From NCBI GenBank assembly GCA_016939335.1, contig JAFGHC010000005.1, forward strand, positions 1 through 45,545: a stretch of DNA of 45,545 nucleotides. The letters are read 5' to 3'. Positions 18,725 to 26,836 of this stretch are shown here, piece after piece. A program made the position numbers and the translations under genes. Every line of letters begins with the position of its first letter. The stretch's first letter is position 1. The notes below the pieces were generated by a model. It saw nothing but the letters and a program-made list of their open reading frames with translations, did no database searches and had not been told where the DNA came from. The DNA is from Candidatus Saganbacteria bacterium. Its GTDB lineage: Bacteria > Margulisbacteria > WOR-1 > O2-12-FULL-45-9 > XYB2-FULL-48-7.

Positions 18725-20073
18725 TCCTGCTCAAAGCCCTGGCCGACGCGCTGCTGATCGTCTGCTCGTTCGTCCTCGGCTATTATTTCCGCTTCAAGAT
18801 ACTGCTCTTCATCTCGCCCGGGCTGGGGGCGGTGCAGCTGGAAAAATATTTAAGCGTGCTGGTCTTTGTGACGCTGATCTGGCTGGCGGTCTTCAAGCTG
18901 GTCGGCCTCTACGAGCCGCGGCGCCGCACCGCTTTCGTCGACGAACTGGCCGCGCTCTTCGGCGGCGTGACGCTCTCGGCCATCCTCCTCTTCGGCCTGC
19001 TTTTCCTGTACCGCGAGTTCTGGGTCTCCCGCCTGGTGGTGTTCAACGCCTGGTGGATCGCTTTCTTGCTGCTCGGCTGCTTCCGCGCCCTGCTGCTCGT
19101 TTCGGGCCGGCTGCTGCATGCCCGGGGCTTCGGCCTGCGCCACGTCCTGATCATCGGCCGCGGCGAGATCGGGGCGACCCTGGCCGGGCGGATGGAGAGG
19201 GACCGGGCGCTCGGCTACCGGGTCGCCGGCCAGCTGCCGGCCGACCTTGCCCGGATCAAAGAGGTGATCCGGCAGGAGAAGGTCGATGAAGTGGTGATCG
19301 CCAGCCTCGACATCCCGCCGGAAAAAACGCTCGACATCATCACGGAGTGCGAGCGTTTTGGCGTCGAATTTAAGATCGTGCCGGGCATCCTCGAACTGAT
19401 CGCCAGCCGGGTCGACGCCGACGAACTGGCCGGCGTGCCGCTCCTGACCGTCTCCGAGATCAGGCTCCAGGGGCTGAACGCCGGGCTGAAGCGGACGATG
19501 GACCTCGTCCTGACCGGCCTCGGCCTGATCGTCCTCTCGCCGTGCCTCCTGCTGATCGCCCTGCTGGTCAAACTGACCTCGCCCGGCCCGGTCCTTTACG
19601 GCCAGGAACGGGTCGGCCTCGACGGCAAACCGTTCCGCATCTTCAAGTTCCGTTCGATGATCGAGGGGGCCGACCGGCTGGTCCCCCAGTTGGAGGCGCA
19701 AGCGGAGGTCGCCGGCCACCTCTTTAAGATGAAAGCCGACCCGCGGATCACGCCGCTCGGCAGGTTCCTGCGCCGTTACAGTTTTGACGAGCTGCCGCAG
19801 CTCTTCAATGTTTTTTGCGGCCAGATGAGCCTGGTCGGCCCGCGGCCGCCGCTGCCGCGCGAAGTGGCCAGATACAACGCCTGGCAGCTGAAACGGCTGC
19901 GGGTGCGCCCCGGCATCACCGGGCCGTGGCAGGTCTCGGGCCGCTCCCACCTGCCGTTCGACGACATGGTCCGGCTCGACATTTATTACATCGAGAACTG
20001 GTCGCTCTGGCTCGATTTTAAGATCCTCTTGAGGACGGTCCCCGTCGTGCTGACCGGCCGCGGCGCTTACTGA
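18721..20073 (+). CDS. Undecaprenyl-phosphate glucose-type phosphotransferase
   Basis: This 450-residue member of the exopolysaccharide polyprenyl glycosylphosphotransferase family (WbaP/WcaJ type) transfers a sugar-1-phosphate to the lipid carrier and so starts repeat-unit synthesis. Four or five membrane helices occupy residues 1-130. A Rossmann-like CoA-binding domain follows ([16 protein letters not shown]), then a helix near 262-282 and the catalytic domain: [55 protein letters not shown] and [13 protein letters not shown]. It starts 4 nt inside the ligase gene and ends the overlapping glycan operon. Its 3' end overlaps the convergent gene by 7 nt. Confidence 0.94.
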   Translation: MILLKALADALLIVCSFVLGYYFRFKILLFISPGLGAVQLEKYLSVLVFVTLIWLAVFKLVGLYEPRRRTAFVDELAALFGGVTLSAILLFGLLFLYREFWVSRLVVFNAWWIAFLLLGCFRALLLVSGRLLHARGFGLRHVLIIGRGEIGATLAGRMERDRALGYRVAGQLPADLARIKEVIRQEKVDEVVIASLDIPPEKTLDIITECERFGVEFKIVPGILELIASRVDADELAGVPLLTVSEIRLQGLNAGLKRTMDLVLTGLGLIVLSPCLLLIALLVKLTSPGPVLYGQERVGLDGKPFRIFKFRSMIEGADRLVPQLEAQAEVAGHLFKMKADPRITPLGRFLRRYSFDELPQLFNVFCGQMSLVGPRPPLPREVARYNAWQLKRLRVRPGITGPWQVSGRSHLPFDDMVRLDIYYIENWSLWLDFKILLRTVPVVLTGRGAY

Positions 20074-22190
20074 AGGACGATTATTTTTCCCCGCCTGATC
20101 TCGGTCTCCCCGCCCGCGGTCACCTGCGCCAGATAAGGATAGACTCCATTGACGACCGGCTGGCCGAAGAGGTTGCGGCCGTCCCAGGGGTAGGAGGCGC
20201 CGGCGAAATGGGGGAGCGATTTTTGCCAGATGAGCGTGCCGGTCAGGTCGAAAATGTAAAGCTTGAGCTCGTCCGGCGCGGCGGTGAAACTGAAAGTGAA
20301 GTGGAGATTCCCGTCCCGCGGCGGCGAGTAAGGGCTGGGTCCGGCGGCCAGTTTGCTGATCAAAGCGGCGGCGGCCAGCTCGGCCGTCACGTTTAAATTA
20401 CGGCTGGTCTTGTTGCCGGCGCGGTCGGCCGCCTCGATCCTGACCTGGTTGAGGCCGGCGGCCAGCGGCAGGGTGGCGCAGAACTTGCCGTCGCCGGTCA
20501 CGGCGCAGCTGACCGTCCGCTTCCCGCTGTAAATATTGACGGCCGAAAGGTAAAGGTCGCTGGCTTCGCCGGAGAGCGCCAGCTGCCGCCGATCGGTCGT
20601 CAGGTCAGCGGCGCAGTTGACGAAGAGCGCCGGCGGCCTGGTGTCGACGATCAGGCGGACGGTTTTCGCCTCGGCGGTGTTGCCGACCTGGTCGCGGGCG
20701 GCCAGCCAGACCTCGTAACTCCCGTCGGCCACGGGGTAAGGTAGCTGGATGGCCGGGCCGGCTGCGCCGGAGACGGCTACTTCGAGCGAACGGCCGTTGA
20801 GCGTGACGAGCGTGCCCTGCGGGTCAAGGCCGCTGCCGCCGTCCTTGAGCGGCAGCGTGATCCGCTCGGCCGAACCGGAATAAAAAGCTTCGCCGCTGGC
20901 GACCAGCAGCGCGGGCGGCGAGCTGTCGATATTGAGCGTGAAGTTTTTCCCCCCCTGGCTGCCCGCCTGGTCGCACAGGCGGACCGTGGCGGTGTGCGGC
21001 CCGTCGGCCAGCTGCGGCGGCAGGGTCAGGAAGCCGCCGAGTTTCTGGCTGGCGGCGTCGTAGACCGGCCGGTCGGCCAGCGGCCGGCCGTCGACCAGCA
21101 GGTCGCCTTCCGTTTCGTCGGCGACGGCGTTCTGGGCGCTGATCTCCGCTTCGAAGTAAAAAGTGGAAGCCGGCTTGAACCAGTCGCCCGGTTTCGGCCT
21201 GGTCAGTTTGAAATGCGGCACGCCGGCCTGATAAGTGATCGTCCGGCTAGAACGGCCCTGGTTGCCGGCTTTATCGGCGGCGATCACTTCGAGCGTGTTC
21301 CGGCCGGAAGCCAGCCGCCAGCTGCCGCTGAAGCGGCCGCCGGCTTCGACCGAAAGCGGCGCGCCGTTCAGCGTCACTTTGGCCGGTTCGCTGACCTCGC
21401 CGGAGATCAGCACCTGCCGGTCGTCGCTCACTTCGCCCGTCGGCGAAGTTAAAGAGATGAGCGGCGGGCGTGAATCGATCTCAAAACTGGCGGTCCGGGT
21501 TGCCGCGCCGGGCGTCAGGCCGTTGCTCGCCGTCAATCGCCAGTAATAAGTGCCGTCGGGGAGGGTGAGCGGCGGCCGGAAGACCGTTTCCGCCGAAGCG
21601 GGGAGCACCAGCGCATCGAAGGACCAGGTCTGGCCGGCGGGAAAAGCGCTGTTCCAGGCGAGCTCCAGTCTGACCAGGAGCGGCTCCGCGGAGTTGGTCC
21701 GGCAGCGGATTTCCGGCGACACCTGATTGCTGATCGCGCCGTCGGGCGGGCTGATCAGGTCCGGCGCGGGGGGCGGAGCGAACCCGGCCGACGGCGAATA
21801 AAGGCGGACCGGGCCGAAGTGCTTCCCCTGGTCGAGCGTGACGGTATAGTAGCTTCCCGTTGCCCGCCCTTCGTAGCTGGTTTGCCAGGTGGCCAGCACG
21901 CTCGGCGGTCCGGCCGTCAGGTTGAGCCTGGTGATCTCGTCCTGGCTGGTAAAAAGGACTTTGGTCTCGGCCGTGGGGAGCGCAGTGTAACAGAGCCGGT
22001 AGCGGTTAAGGTCTTTGTTATAAGAAACATAAAGCAGGTGGCCGGTCTGCGCGGCGTCGAGCGTCAGTGCCGACGAAATCACGGCTTCCGCGGAAACGCG
22101 GTTGTCGGGCTGGAGCGGAGCCAGGGGCATTTCCGCCCAGGCGGCCGATGAAAGGAGCATCACCATGATTATGATCGCCTCTCTGCGCAC
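20067..22190 (-). CDS. Secreted Ig-like repeat protein with FlgD-like C-terminal domain
   Basis: This 707-residue protein starts at GTG 22190 and has a signal peptide (MRREAIIIMVMLLSSAAWA). The first 130 residues look like a beta-propeller or sialidase-like fragment. Several Ig-like/Big domains follow, each with a DSSPP or DTRPP linker and DQAGS, DKAGN or DRAGN turns (about residues 150-630). The C-terminal 75 residues form a FlgD-Ig/T9SS-type domain (LKLYIFDLTGTLIWQKSL, then YPWDGRNLFGQPVVNGVYPY), which in several diderm phyla marks surface-targeted proteins. A -10-like TAAAAT lies 6 nt before the GTG. Confidence 0.85.
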   Translation of the reverse strand: MRREAIIIMVMLLSSAAWAEMPLAPLQPDNRVSAEAVISSALTLDAAQTGHLLYVSYNKDLNRYRLCYTALPTAETKVLFTSQDEITRLNLTAGPPSVLATWQTSYEGRATGSYYTVTLDQGKHFGPVRLYSPSAGFAPPPAPDLISPPDGAISNQVSPEIRCRTNSAEPLLVRLELAWNSAFPAGQTWSFDALVLPASAETVFRPPLTLPDGTYYWRLTASNGLTPGAATRTASFEIDSRPPLISLTSPTGEVSDDRQVLISGEVSEPAKVTLNGAPLSVEAGGRFSGSWRLASGRNTLEVIAADKAGNQGRSSRTITYQAGVPHFKLTRPKPGDWFKPASTFYFEAEISAQNAVADETEGDLLVDGRPLADRPVYDAASQKLGGFLTLPPQLADGPHTATVRLCDQAGSQGGKNFTLNIDSSPPALLVASGEAFYSGSAERITLPLKDGGSGLDPQGTLVTLNGRSLEVAVSGAAGPAIQLPYPVADGSYEVWLAARDQVGNTAEAKTVRLIVDTRPPALFVNCAADLTTDRRQLALSGEASDLYLSAVNIYSGKRTVSCAVTGDGKFCATLPLAAGLNQVRIEAADRAGNKTSRNLNVTAELAAAALISKLAAGPSPYSPPRDGNLHFTFSFTAAPDELKLYIFDLTGTLIWQKSLPHFAGASYPWDGRNLFGQPVVNGVYPYLAQVTAGGETEIRRGKIIVLQ

Positions 22191-22196
22191 GCTGGG

Positions 22197-22221
22197 ATTT
22201 TAACATAAAATAAGATATAAT
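22197..22221. promoter_or_regulatory. Divergent -10 elements for two genes
   Basis: The 39-nt divergent gap holds TATAAT (22216-22221, plus strand) 8 nt before GTG 22230 and TAAAAT (complement of 22197-22202, minus strand) 6 nt before GTG 22190. With transcription starting about 7 nt after a -10 box, both mRNAs would have almost no leader. No clear -35 is seen for either. Confidence 0.5.
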
Positions 22222-22229
22222 GAACATTC

Positions 22230-23372
22230 GTGACGAAAAAACCTAACAAGATCATCATTGTCGGCGCGGGGCCGGTCGGCTGTTATCTCGGCCAGCTGCT
22301 CAAACAGCACGGTTTTAGCCCGCTGCTGCTCGAAGACCACGCCGAGGTCGGCAAGCCGGTCCAGTGCGCCGGCATCTTCGGCCGGGGAGTTTTTGAGGAC
22401 ATGCGCCTGCCGGTCTCGACCAGGTCGGTCATCAACACGATCGACGGGGCGCACATCGCTTTCAACGGCACCGCCTTCGACCTGCACCGGCCCGGCGTCG
22501 CTTACATCGTTGACCGGGAAAGGTTCGACAAGGAATTGAGCCAGAAACTTGAGATCGAGTTTAACACCGAACTGCAGGAAGCCCACCGGATCAAGGATGG
22601 TTATATCCTGAAGACCAGCAACGGCGAGTATTACGCCGATCTGGTGGTCGGCGCCGACGGCCCCAATTCCCGGGTCAGGAAGTCGCTCGGTTTTTCTTCG
22701 GACATGAAGCTGTACCGCGGCTACCAGTACCGGGTCAAAATGACCCCGGCCAGGCAAAACCAGGTGCTTGTCAGCTACGTCAAGCCGTTCTCGCTCTTTA
22801 CCTGGCTGATCCCCGAAGGGAACGGCGTGGTCCGGATCGGCACCATTGCCAATAATCCGTACCAGGAACTCAACGCTTTCATGGAGCAGAACGGGGTCAG
22901 CGGCGAGATCGTGGAGAAGAACGCCGGCGCCATCCCGATCGGCAATTGCGAGCTGTTCAAGGAGAACGCCGCCCTGGTCGGCGATGCCGCCTGCCAGGTC
23001 AAGCCGATCACCTCGGGCGGCGTTTATTACGGCATGAAATCGGCGGAATTCCTGGCCGACGCCATCAAGGAAGGCGACCTGTCGCTCTATGCCGCCCGCT
23101 GGGCCGCCGAATTCGAACAGGAGATCAGGATCTGTCTTTTGCTGCGCAACATCATGGAGAATATGGACGAGGACGTGCTCAAGAAACTGTTCGGCTATCT
23201 CCACGACAACGCCCGGCTGGTCGAGAAGATCGGCGATTTCGAGAACCATTCCTCGATCATCTGGAGCCTGATCTCCAATCCCCGGACCTATCCGACGATC
23301 GGCACGCTTTTGATGGGGCTGGCCAGGAACCCGCGCTTCCTGCTCCGTTCGTTCCTGCGGCTGCCGCGCTGA
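22230..23372 (+). CDS. Geranylgeranyl reductase family FAD-dependent oxidoreductase
   Basis: This 380-residue protein uses GTG as start, giving MTKKPNKIIIVGAGPVGCYL with the FAD-binding GxGxxG at residues 12-17. Other family signs are KPVQCAGIFGRGVF, VVGADGPNSRVRKSLG (about 142-157) and ALVGDAACQVKPITSGGVYYGMKSA (GD motif, about 250). The family saturates isoprenoid chains (archaeal lipids, chlorophyll or menaquinone side chains) or acts on other hydrophobic substrates; the substrate here is unknown. The isoprenoid gene ispF lies downstream, which is suggestive only. No Shine-Dalgarno sequence is visible, in agreement with leaderless expression. Confidence 0.88.
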   Translation: MTKKPNKIIIVGAGPVGCYLGQLLKQHGFSPLLLEDHAEVGKPVQCAGIFGRGVFEDMRLPVSTRSVINTIDGAHIAFNGTAFDLHRPGVAYIVDRERFDKELSQKLEIEFNTELQEAHRIKDGYILKTSNGEYYADLVVGADGPNSRVRKSLGFSSDMKLYRGYQYRVKMTPARQNQVLVSYVKPFSLFTWLIPEGNGVVRIGTIANNPYQELNAFMEQNGVSGEIVEKNAGAIPIGNCELFKENAALVGDAACQVKPITSGGVYYGMKSAEFLADAIKEGDLSLYAARWAAEFEQEIRICLLLRNIMENMDEDVLKKLFGYLHDNARLVEKIGDFENHSSIIWSLISNPRTYPTIGTLLMGLARNPRFLLRSFLRLPR

Positions 23373-23375
23373 CCG

Positions 23376-23972
23376 ATGAAGCGCCTTAAATTCTGGCTGA
23401 CCACGCTGTTGCTTGGCGGCGCGCTCGTTTTTTTCTCTTATCCGTTCCTGCTTAACGGGCTGGGCCGCTGGCTGGTCGTTGAGGACAAGCTCGCCCCCGC
23501 CGACGCGATCATCGTTTTGGCGGGCGACACCAGCGGCGAGCGGGTGGCCGGGGGAGTCGAGCTTTACCGCCGGGGGTATGCCGGACGGCTGATCATGTCG
23601 GGCGGGCCGCTGGCCTGGCAACTCTCCAATGCCGGCTGGATGAAAAAGCAGGCCGTGACGCTCGGCGTGCCGGCCGCGGCGATCATCGTGCAGGAGCGCT
23701 CGAGGTCGACGCTCGAGGACGCGCGCTTTTCCCTGCCGCTGGCCAAAGCGCGCGGGTTCAAGACGGTGATCGTCGTCACTTCGCCGTACCACACGCGCCG
23801 CGCCGCTGCCGTCTTCAAAAAGATCTTCGGCCGGGCCGGGGTCCGGGTGCTGGTCTGGCCGGTGCGCCGCAGCGATTTTAACCCCGACCGCTGGTGGACG
23901 CGGCATGAGGACACCGGTTATGTCGTCTGGGAGTATGTGGCCCGGGTCATGTACCTTTTGAAGGGTTACTGA
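23376..23972 (+). CDS. YdcF/SanA-like DUF218 membrane protein
   Basis: This 198-residue protein has one N-terminal membrane helix (WLTTLLLGGALVFFSYPFLL) and a DUF218 domain: PADAIIVLAGDTSGERVAGG, LIMSGGPL, QERSRSTLEDARFSLPLA and VVTSPYHTRRAAAVF. DUF218 proteins (SanA, YdcF, ElyC) act in envelope integrity or lipid-linked polysaccharide metabolism in E. coli, but the reaction is unclear. It begins 3 nt after the flavoprotein gene, so the two are probably cotranscribed. The -35 box of the next promoter lies inside its last codons. Confidence 0.87.
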   Translation: MKRLKFWLTTLLLGGALVFFSYPFLLNGLGRWLVVEDKLAPADAIIVLAGDTSGERVAGGVELYRRGYAGRLIMSGGPLAWQLSNAGWMKKQAVTLGVPAAAIIVQERSRSTLEDARFSLPLAKARGFKTVIVVTSPYHTRRAAAVFKKIFGRAGVRVLVWPVRRSDFNPDRWWTRHEDTGYVVWEYVARVMYLLKGY

Positions 23973-23986
23973 AATTAGGTTATAAT
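23958..23986 (+). promoter_or_regulatory. Sigma-70-type promoter of ispF-pdxJ
   Basis: TTGAAG (23958-23963), a 17-nt spacer and TATAAT (23981-23986) match the vegetative consensus well. The predicted transcription start, near 23993, falls in the left arm of the following hairpin. Confidence 0.7.
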
Positions 23987-24043
23987 ATCCCCACACCAAC
24001 TTTTGTTAGGCGTACATTTAGTCTAAGTTGGTGTGGGGATAAA
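23984..24043 (+). promoter_or_regulatory. ispF: 17-bp perfect hairpin in the ispF leader
   Basis: ATCCCCACACCAAC (23987-24000) pairs exactly with GTTGGTGTGGGGAT (24027-24040); with flanking pairs the stem covers 23986-24002 and 24025-24041, around a 22-nt loop. The right arm contains the only purine-rich site (GTGTGGGGAT) before the ATG at 24048, so folding would hide it. The left arm touches the -10 box. It may be a regulatory leader or a dispersed repeat placed here. Confidence 0.55.
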
Positions 24044-24047
24044 TCAC

Positions 24048-24524
24048 ATGCGCATCGGCATCGGTTACGACGTTCATAAACTGGTCAAGAAACGGAAGCT
24101 GATCGTCGGCGGCGTGGCGGTCCCGCACTCCGCCGGACTGCTCGGCTGGTCGGACGGCGACGTGCTGCTGCACGCGGTCATCGACGCGCTGATCGGCGCG
24201 CTCGGCGAGGGGGACATCGGACGCCATTTCCCGCCCGGCACGGCGGAATTCAAGAATATCTCCAGCCTGACGCTGCTCGCCCGGGTCAAGACGATGCTCA
24301 GCGAGCAGGCTTACGCGATCAACAATATCGACGCGACGGTCGTGGCCGAAGAGCCGAAGCTGGCGCCCTATATCGCCAGCATGAAAGCGGCGATCGCCGG
24401 CGCGCTGGAGATCGAGCCCGGACTCGTCAATATCAAGGGGAAGACAGAAGAAGGGCTCGGCTTTACCGGCGCCAAACACGGGATCAAGGCTTACGCCATC
24501 TGCCTCATCCACAAAGAAATATGA
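24048..24524 (+). CDS. ispF: 2-C-methyl-D-erythritol 2,4-cyclodiphosphate synthase
   Basis: This 158-residue IspF from ATG 24048 catalyses the fifth step of the non-mevalonate isoprenoid pathway. Metal ligands Asp8, His10 and His42 fall at exactly the family positions (GYDVHKL; SDGDVLLHAVIDALIGALG, then GDIGRHFP). TNVKTTE-like FPP-binding features appear as NIKGKTEEGLGFTG near the C-terminus. A GTG at 24033 in the same frame would lie inside the leader hairpin, and I prefer the ATG. It overlaps pdxJ by 4 nt. Confidence 0.95.
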   Translation: MRIGIGYDVHKLVKKRKLIVGGVAVPHSAGLLGWSDGDVLLHAVIDALIGALGEGDIGRHFPPGTAEFKNISSLTLLARVKTMLSEQAYAINNIDATVVAEEPKLAPYIASMKAAIAGALEIEPGLVNIKGKTEEGLGFTGAKHGIKAYAICLIHKEI

Positions 24525-25234
24525 GACTCGGAGTTAATATCGACCACATCGCCACGCTGCGTCAGACGCGGCTGGAGGCGAGCCCCGACCCGCTGGCGGC
24601 GGCGCGGGCCGCGCTGGCCGGCGGCGCCGACGGGATCGTCTGCCATCTGCGCGAGGACCGGCGGCACATCCAGCCGCGGGACGTTTATGACCTGAAAAAA
24701 CTCGGCGCGCGGCTCGACCTGGAAATGGCGGCGACGCCGGCGATGGTCAGGTTCGCGCTCAAGGTCAAACCCGAGATGGTGACGCTGGTGCCGGAGAAGC
24801 GGCGCGAACTGACAACGGAAGGCGGCCTTAACTTAAATTCAAAAGTCAAAAGTCAAAAGTCAAAAATAAGGAGTGCGATTAGAAAATTACAAGATGCGGG
24901 GATTGTCGTCAGCTTATTTATCGATCCGGCCAAAGAACAGGTGGAAGAGGCGGCGGCGCTGACGGCCGATTTCGTCGAACTGCACACCGGCGCCTACGCC
25001 CGGAAGGCGTCGCCCCGGGAGCTGGAAAAGCTCGGCCTGGCGGCCCGGCAGGCGAGAATGATCGGCCTGCGGGTCAATGCCGGCCACGGCCTGGATTATC
25101 ATAACGTGAAGAACGTGGCGCGGATACCCGGGATCGAGGAATTGAATATCGGGTTTTCGATCATCGCCCGGGCGGTCTTTGTCGGGATGAAAAAAGCGAC
25201 CGAAGAGATGAAAAATTTAATTCCCCACACTTAA
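24521..25234 (+). CDS. pdxJ: Pyridoxine 5'-phosphate synthase
   Basis: PdxJ (237 residues) condenses 1-deoxyxylulose-5-phosphate with aminoacetone phosphate to make vitamin B6. Family features: MRLGVNIDHIATLRQTR, GADGIVCHLREDRRHI, KPEMVTLVPEKRRELTTEGGL, VVSLFIDPAKEQ and VNAGHGLDYHNV. Two oddities are visible. Around residues 107-122 an AT-rich stretch with three AAAAGTC units (24840-24875) replaces the usual DVVGQ-type helix start, adding about four residues and keeping the frame. The last residues and stop are encoded by a perfect palindrome (25217-25248). The gene is coupled to ispF by an ATGA overlap. Confidence 0.95.
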   Translation: MRLGVNIDHIATLRQTRLEASPDPLAAARAALAGGADGIVCHLREDRRHIQPRDVYDLKKLGARLDLEMAATPAMVRFALKVKPEMVTLVPEKRRELTTEGGLNLNSKVKSQKSKIRSAIRKLQDAGIVVSLFIDPAKEQVEEAAALTADFVELHTGAYARKASPRELEKLGLAARQARMIGLRVNAGHGLDYHNVKNVARIPGIEELNIGFSIIARAVFVGMKKATEEMKNLIPHT

Positions 25235-25248
25235 GTGTGGGGAATTAA
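25217..25248. repeat. Perfect 32-bp palindrome at the 3' end of pdxJ
   Basis: A perfect palindrome with arms TTAATTCCCCACACTT and AAGTGTGGGGAATTAA includes the pdxJ stop. Its CCCCACAC/GTGTGGGG core is shared with the ispF leader hairpin. There is no T-run after it, so it is not a classical terminator. It may stabilise the mRNA or be a dispersed repeat. Confidence 0.8.
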
Positions 25249-25262
25249 CTAGGAGTGTTGTT

Positions 25263-25694
25263 ATGAAGATCGCGATCGGTTCCGACCATGCCGGTTTCCA
25301 GCTCAAACAGGAGTTGATCGGCTACCTGAAAGGCCAGGGTCATGAATACCAGGATTTTGGCACCGATTCGGAGGCCGCTTGCGACTATCCCGATTTCGCC
25401 TTCCCGGTCGCCGGGGCGGTCGCCGCCGGGCAGTTCGACCGGGGGATCCTGATCTGCGGTTCCGGAGTGGGGATGGCAATTGCCGCCAACCGGGTGCGGG
25501 GGATCAGGGCGGTCAACGTCAATAATCTCGCGACCGCCCGCCAGAGCCGCCGGCACGGCGACGCCAATATTCTCTGCCTGGCCGGCCGCCACCTGGCGCC
25601 CAAAAAAGCGCTGCGTTTGACCGAGGTCTGGCTCAAGACGGAATTTTCCGGCGACGAAAGGCACCGGCGCCGGATCAGGAAAATCGATCAGTGA
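25263..25694 (+). CDS. rpiB: Ribose 5-phosphate isomerase B
   Basis: RpiB (143 residues) interconverts ribose-5-phosphate and ribulose-5-phosphate. MKIAIGSDHAGFQLK at the N-terminus and GILICGSGVGMAIAANR with catalytic Cys65 match the family at its normal positions; GDANILCLAGRHL follows. A ribosome site (AGGAG) lies 9 nt before the ATG, just after the palindrome. Its TGA overlaps the GTG start of the next gene, so the two are cotranslated. Confidence 0.95.
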   Translation: MKIAIGSDHAGFQLKQELIGYLKGQGHEYQDFGTDSEAACDYPDFAFPVAGAVAAGQFDRGILICGSGVGMAIAANRVRGIRAVNVNNLATARQSRRHGDANILCLAGRHLAPKKALRLTEVWLKTEFSGDERHRRRIRKIDQ

Positions 25695-26782
25695 AAGCGC
25701 TGATCATGGCGGCCGGTTACGGCAAGCGGCTCGAGCCGCTGACGCTGGCGGTCCCCAAGCCGATGGTGCCGATCGTCAATTTCCCGACGATGCGGCACAA
25801 CCTTGAGCTGCTGAAAAAATACGGCCTGACCGAGATCACCGCCAACCTCCATTACCACCCCGAGCAGATCGAGAATTATTTCGGCGACGGGAGGGGGTTC
25901 GGCGTCAACCTCTCGTACTCGTTCGAGGAAGAGCTGCTCGGCACGGCCGGCGGGGTCAGGCTGATGGCGGAGCGGTCGCGGGTCCGCGGGACGTTCGTCG
26001 TCCTCTCGTCCGACGCGCTGACCGACATCAACCTCGGCCGGCTGATCGAGTTCCACCGGAAGAGAAAAGCGCTGGTCACGGTGGCCTTGAGCCCGGTGGC
26101 CGACCCGGCCGAGTTCGGCGTGGTGCTGCAGGCGGCCGACGGGCGGATCACCGGCTTCCAGGAGAAGCCGGCCCCGGGCGAGGCCTTGAGCAACCTGGCC
26201 AACACCGGCATTTACGTTTTTGAGCCGGAGGCGCTCAAGCTGATCCCGGCCGGTTTTTACGATTTCGGGCGCCAGCTTTTCCCCCGGCTGGCGGCGGAGC
26301 GCGCCGCCCTCTACGGCTATGAAATGGTCGGTTACTGGAACGACGTCGGCAACCTCGACAAATATGTCCAGTCGAGCTACGACGCGATGAAAGGGGCGGT
26401 CCAGATCGGGATCCCCGGCCGGCGCCACGGCAGCGCCACCTGGATCGGCGCGGCCGAAACGATCGACCGGTCGGCCCGGTTCGAGGGGTCGGTCATCATC
26501 GGCGAGCGCTGCCGGCTCGGCAAAGACGTTTATATCAAGGACGCCGTGATCGGCGACAAATGTTTTATCGGCCCCGGGGCGGCGGTGACCGGTTCCGTGC
26601 TCTGGTCGAACGTGACCGTCTGTGACGGGGCCGAAGTGCGCGATTCGGTCCTGGGAAATTTCTGCCACGTGGGCGCCGGGGCCCAGGTCCCCCCCGGCTG
26701 CGTCGTGGCCAACCGCTGCACCATCCGGCCGGCCGCCGCGCTGCCGCCCGGCACCAAAGTTCCCCCCGACACGCTGCTTTAA
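25691..26782 (+). CDS. Sugar-1-phosphate nucleotidyltransferase (mannose-1-P guanylyltransferase-like)
   Basis: This 363-residue protein starts at GTG 25691 (overlapping the rpiB stop) with the signature ALIMAAGYGKRLEPLTLAVP, then KPMVPIVNFP. Further signs are a GTAGGVRLM segment, a VVLSSDALTDINLG metal/substrate site (about 104-117), GFQEKPAPGE and NTGIYVFEPE. From about residue 235 a hexapeptide left-handed beta-helix follows (ARFEGSVIIGERCRLGKDVY, AVIGDKCFIGPGAAVTGSVL). The layout is that of GDP-mannose pyrophosphorylase-like enzymes, and supply of GDP-mannose to Gmd is a reasonable inference. The nucleotide preference is unproven. Confidence 0.88.
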   Translation: MKALIMAAGYGKRLEPLTLAVPKPMVPIVNFPTMRHNLELLKKYGLTEITANLHYHPEQIENYFGDGRGFGVNLSYSFEEELLGTAGGVRLMAERSRVRGTFVVLSSDALTDINLGRLIEFHRKRKALVTVALSPVADPAEFGVVLQAADGRITGFQEKPAPGEALSNLANTGIYVFEPEALKLIPAGFYDFGRQLFPRLAAERAALYGYEMVGYWNDVGNLDKYVQSSYDAMKGAVQIGIPGRRHGSATWIGAAETIDRSARFEGSVIIGERCRLGKDVYIKDAVIGDKCFIGPGAAVTGSVLWSNVTVCDGAEVRDSVLGNFCHVGAGAQVPPGCVVANRCTIRPAAALPPGTKVPPDTLL

Positions 26783-26798
26783 AAGCTTCCCCCCGGAT

Positions 26799-26829
26799 GC
26801 AAGTTTTGCCCCGTACGTTACGATTAATA
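26799..26829 (+). promoter_or_regulatory. Sigma-28-like promoter P1
   Basis: GCAAGTTTT (26799-26807), 13 nt, CGATTAATA (26821-26829). Seven nt separate the -10 half from the ATG at 26837. It is one of six copies in 12 kb with identical spacing, and resembles FliA/SigD promoters (TAAAGTTT ... GCCGATAA). Confidence 0.7.
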
Positions 26830-26836
26830 AGGTGAG

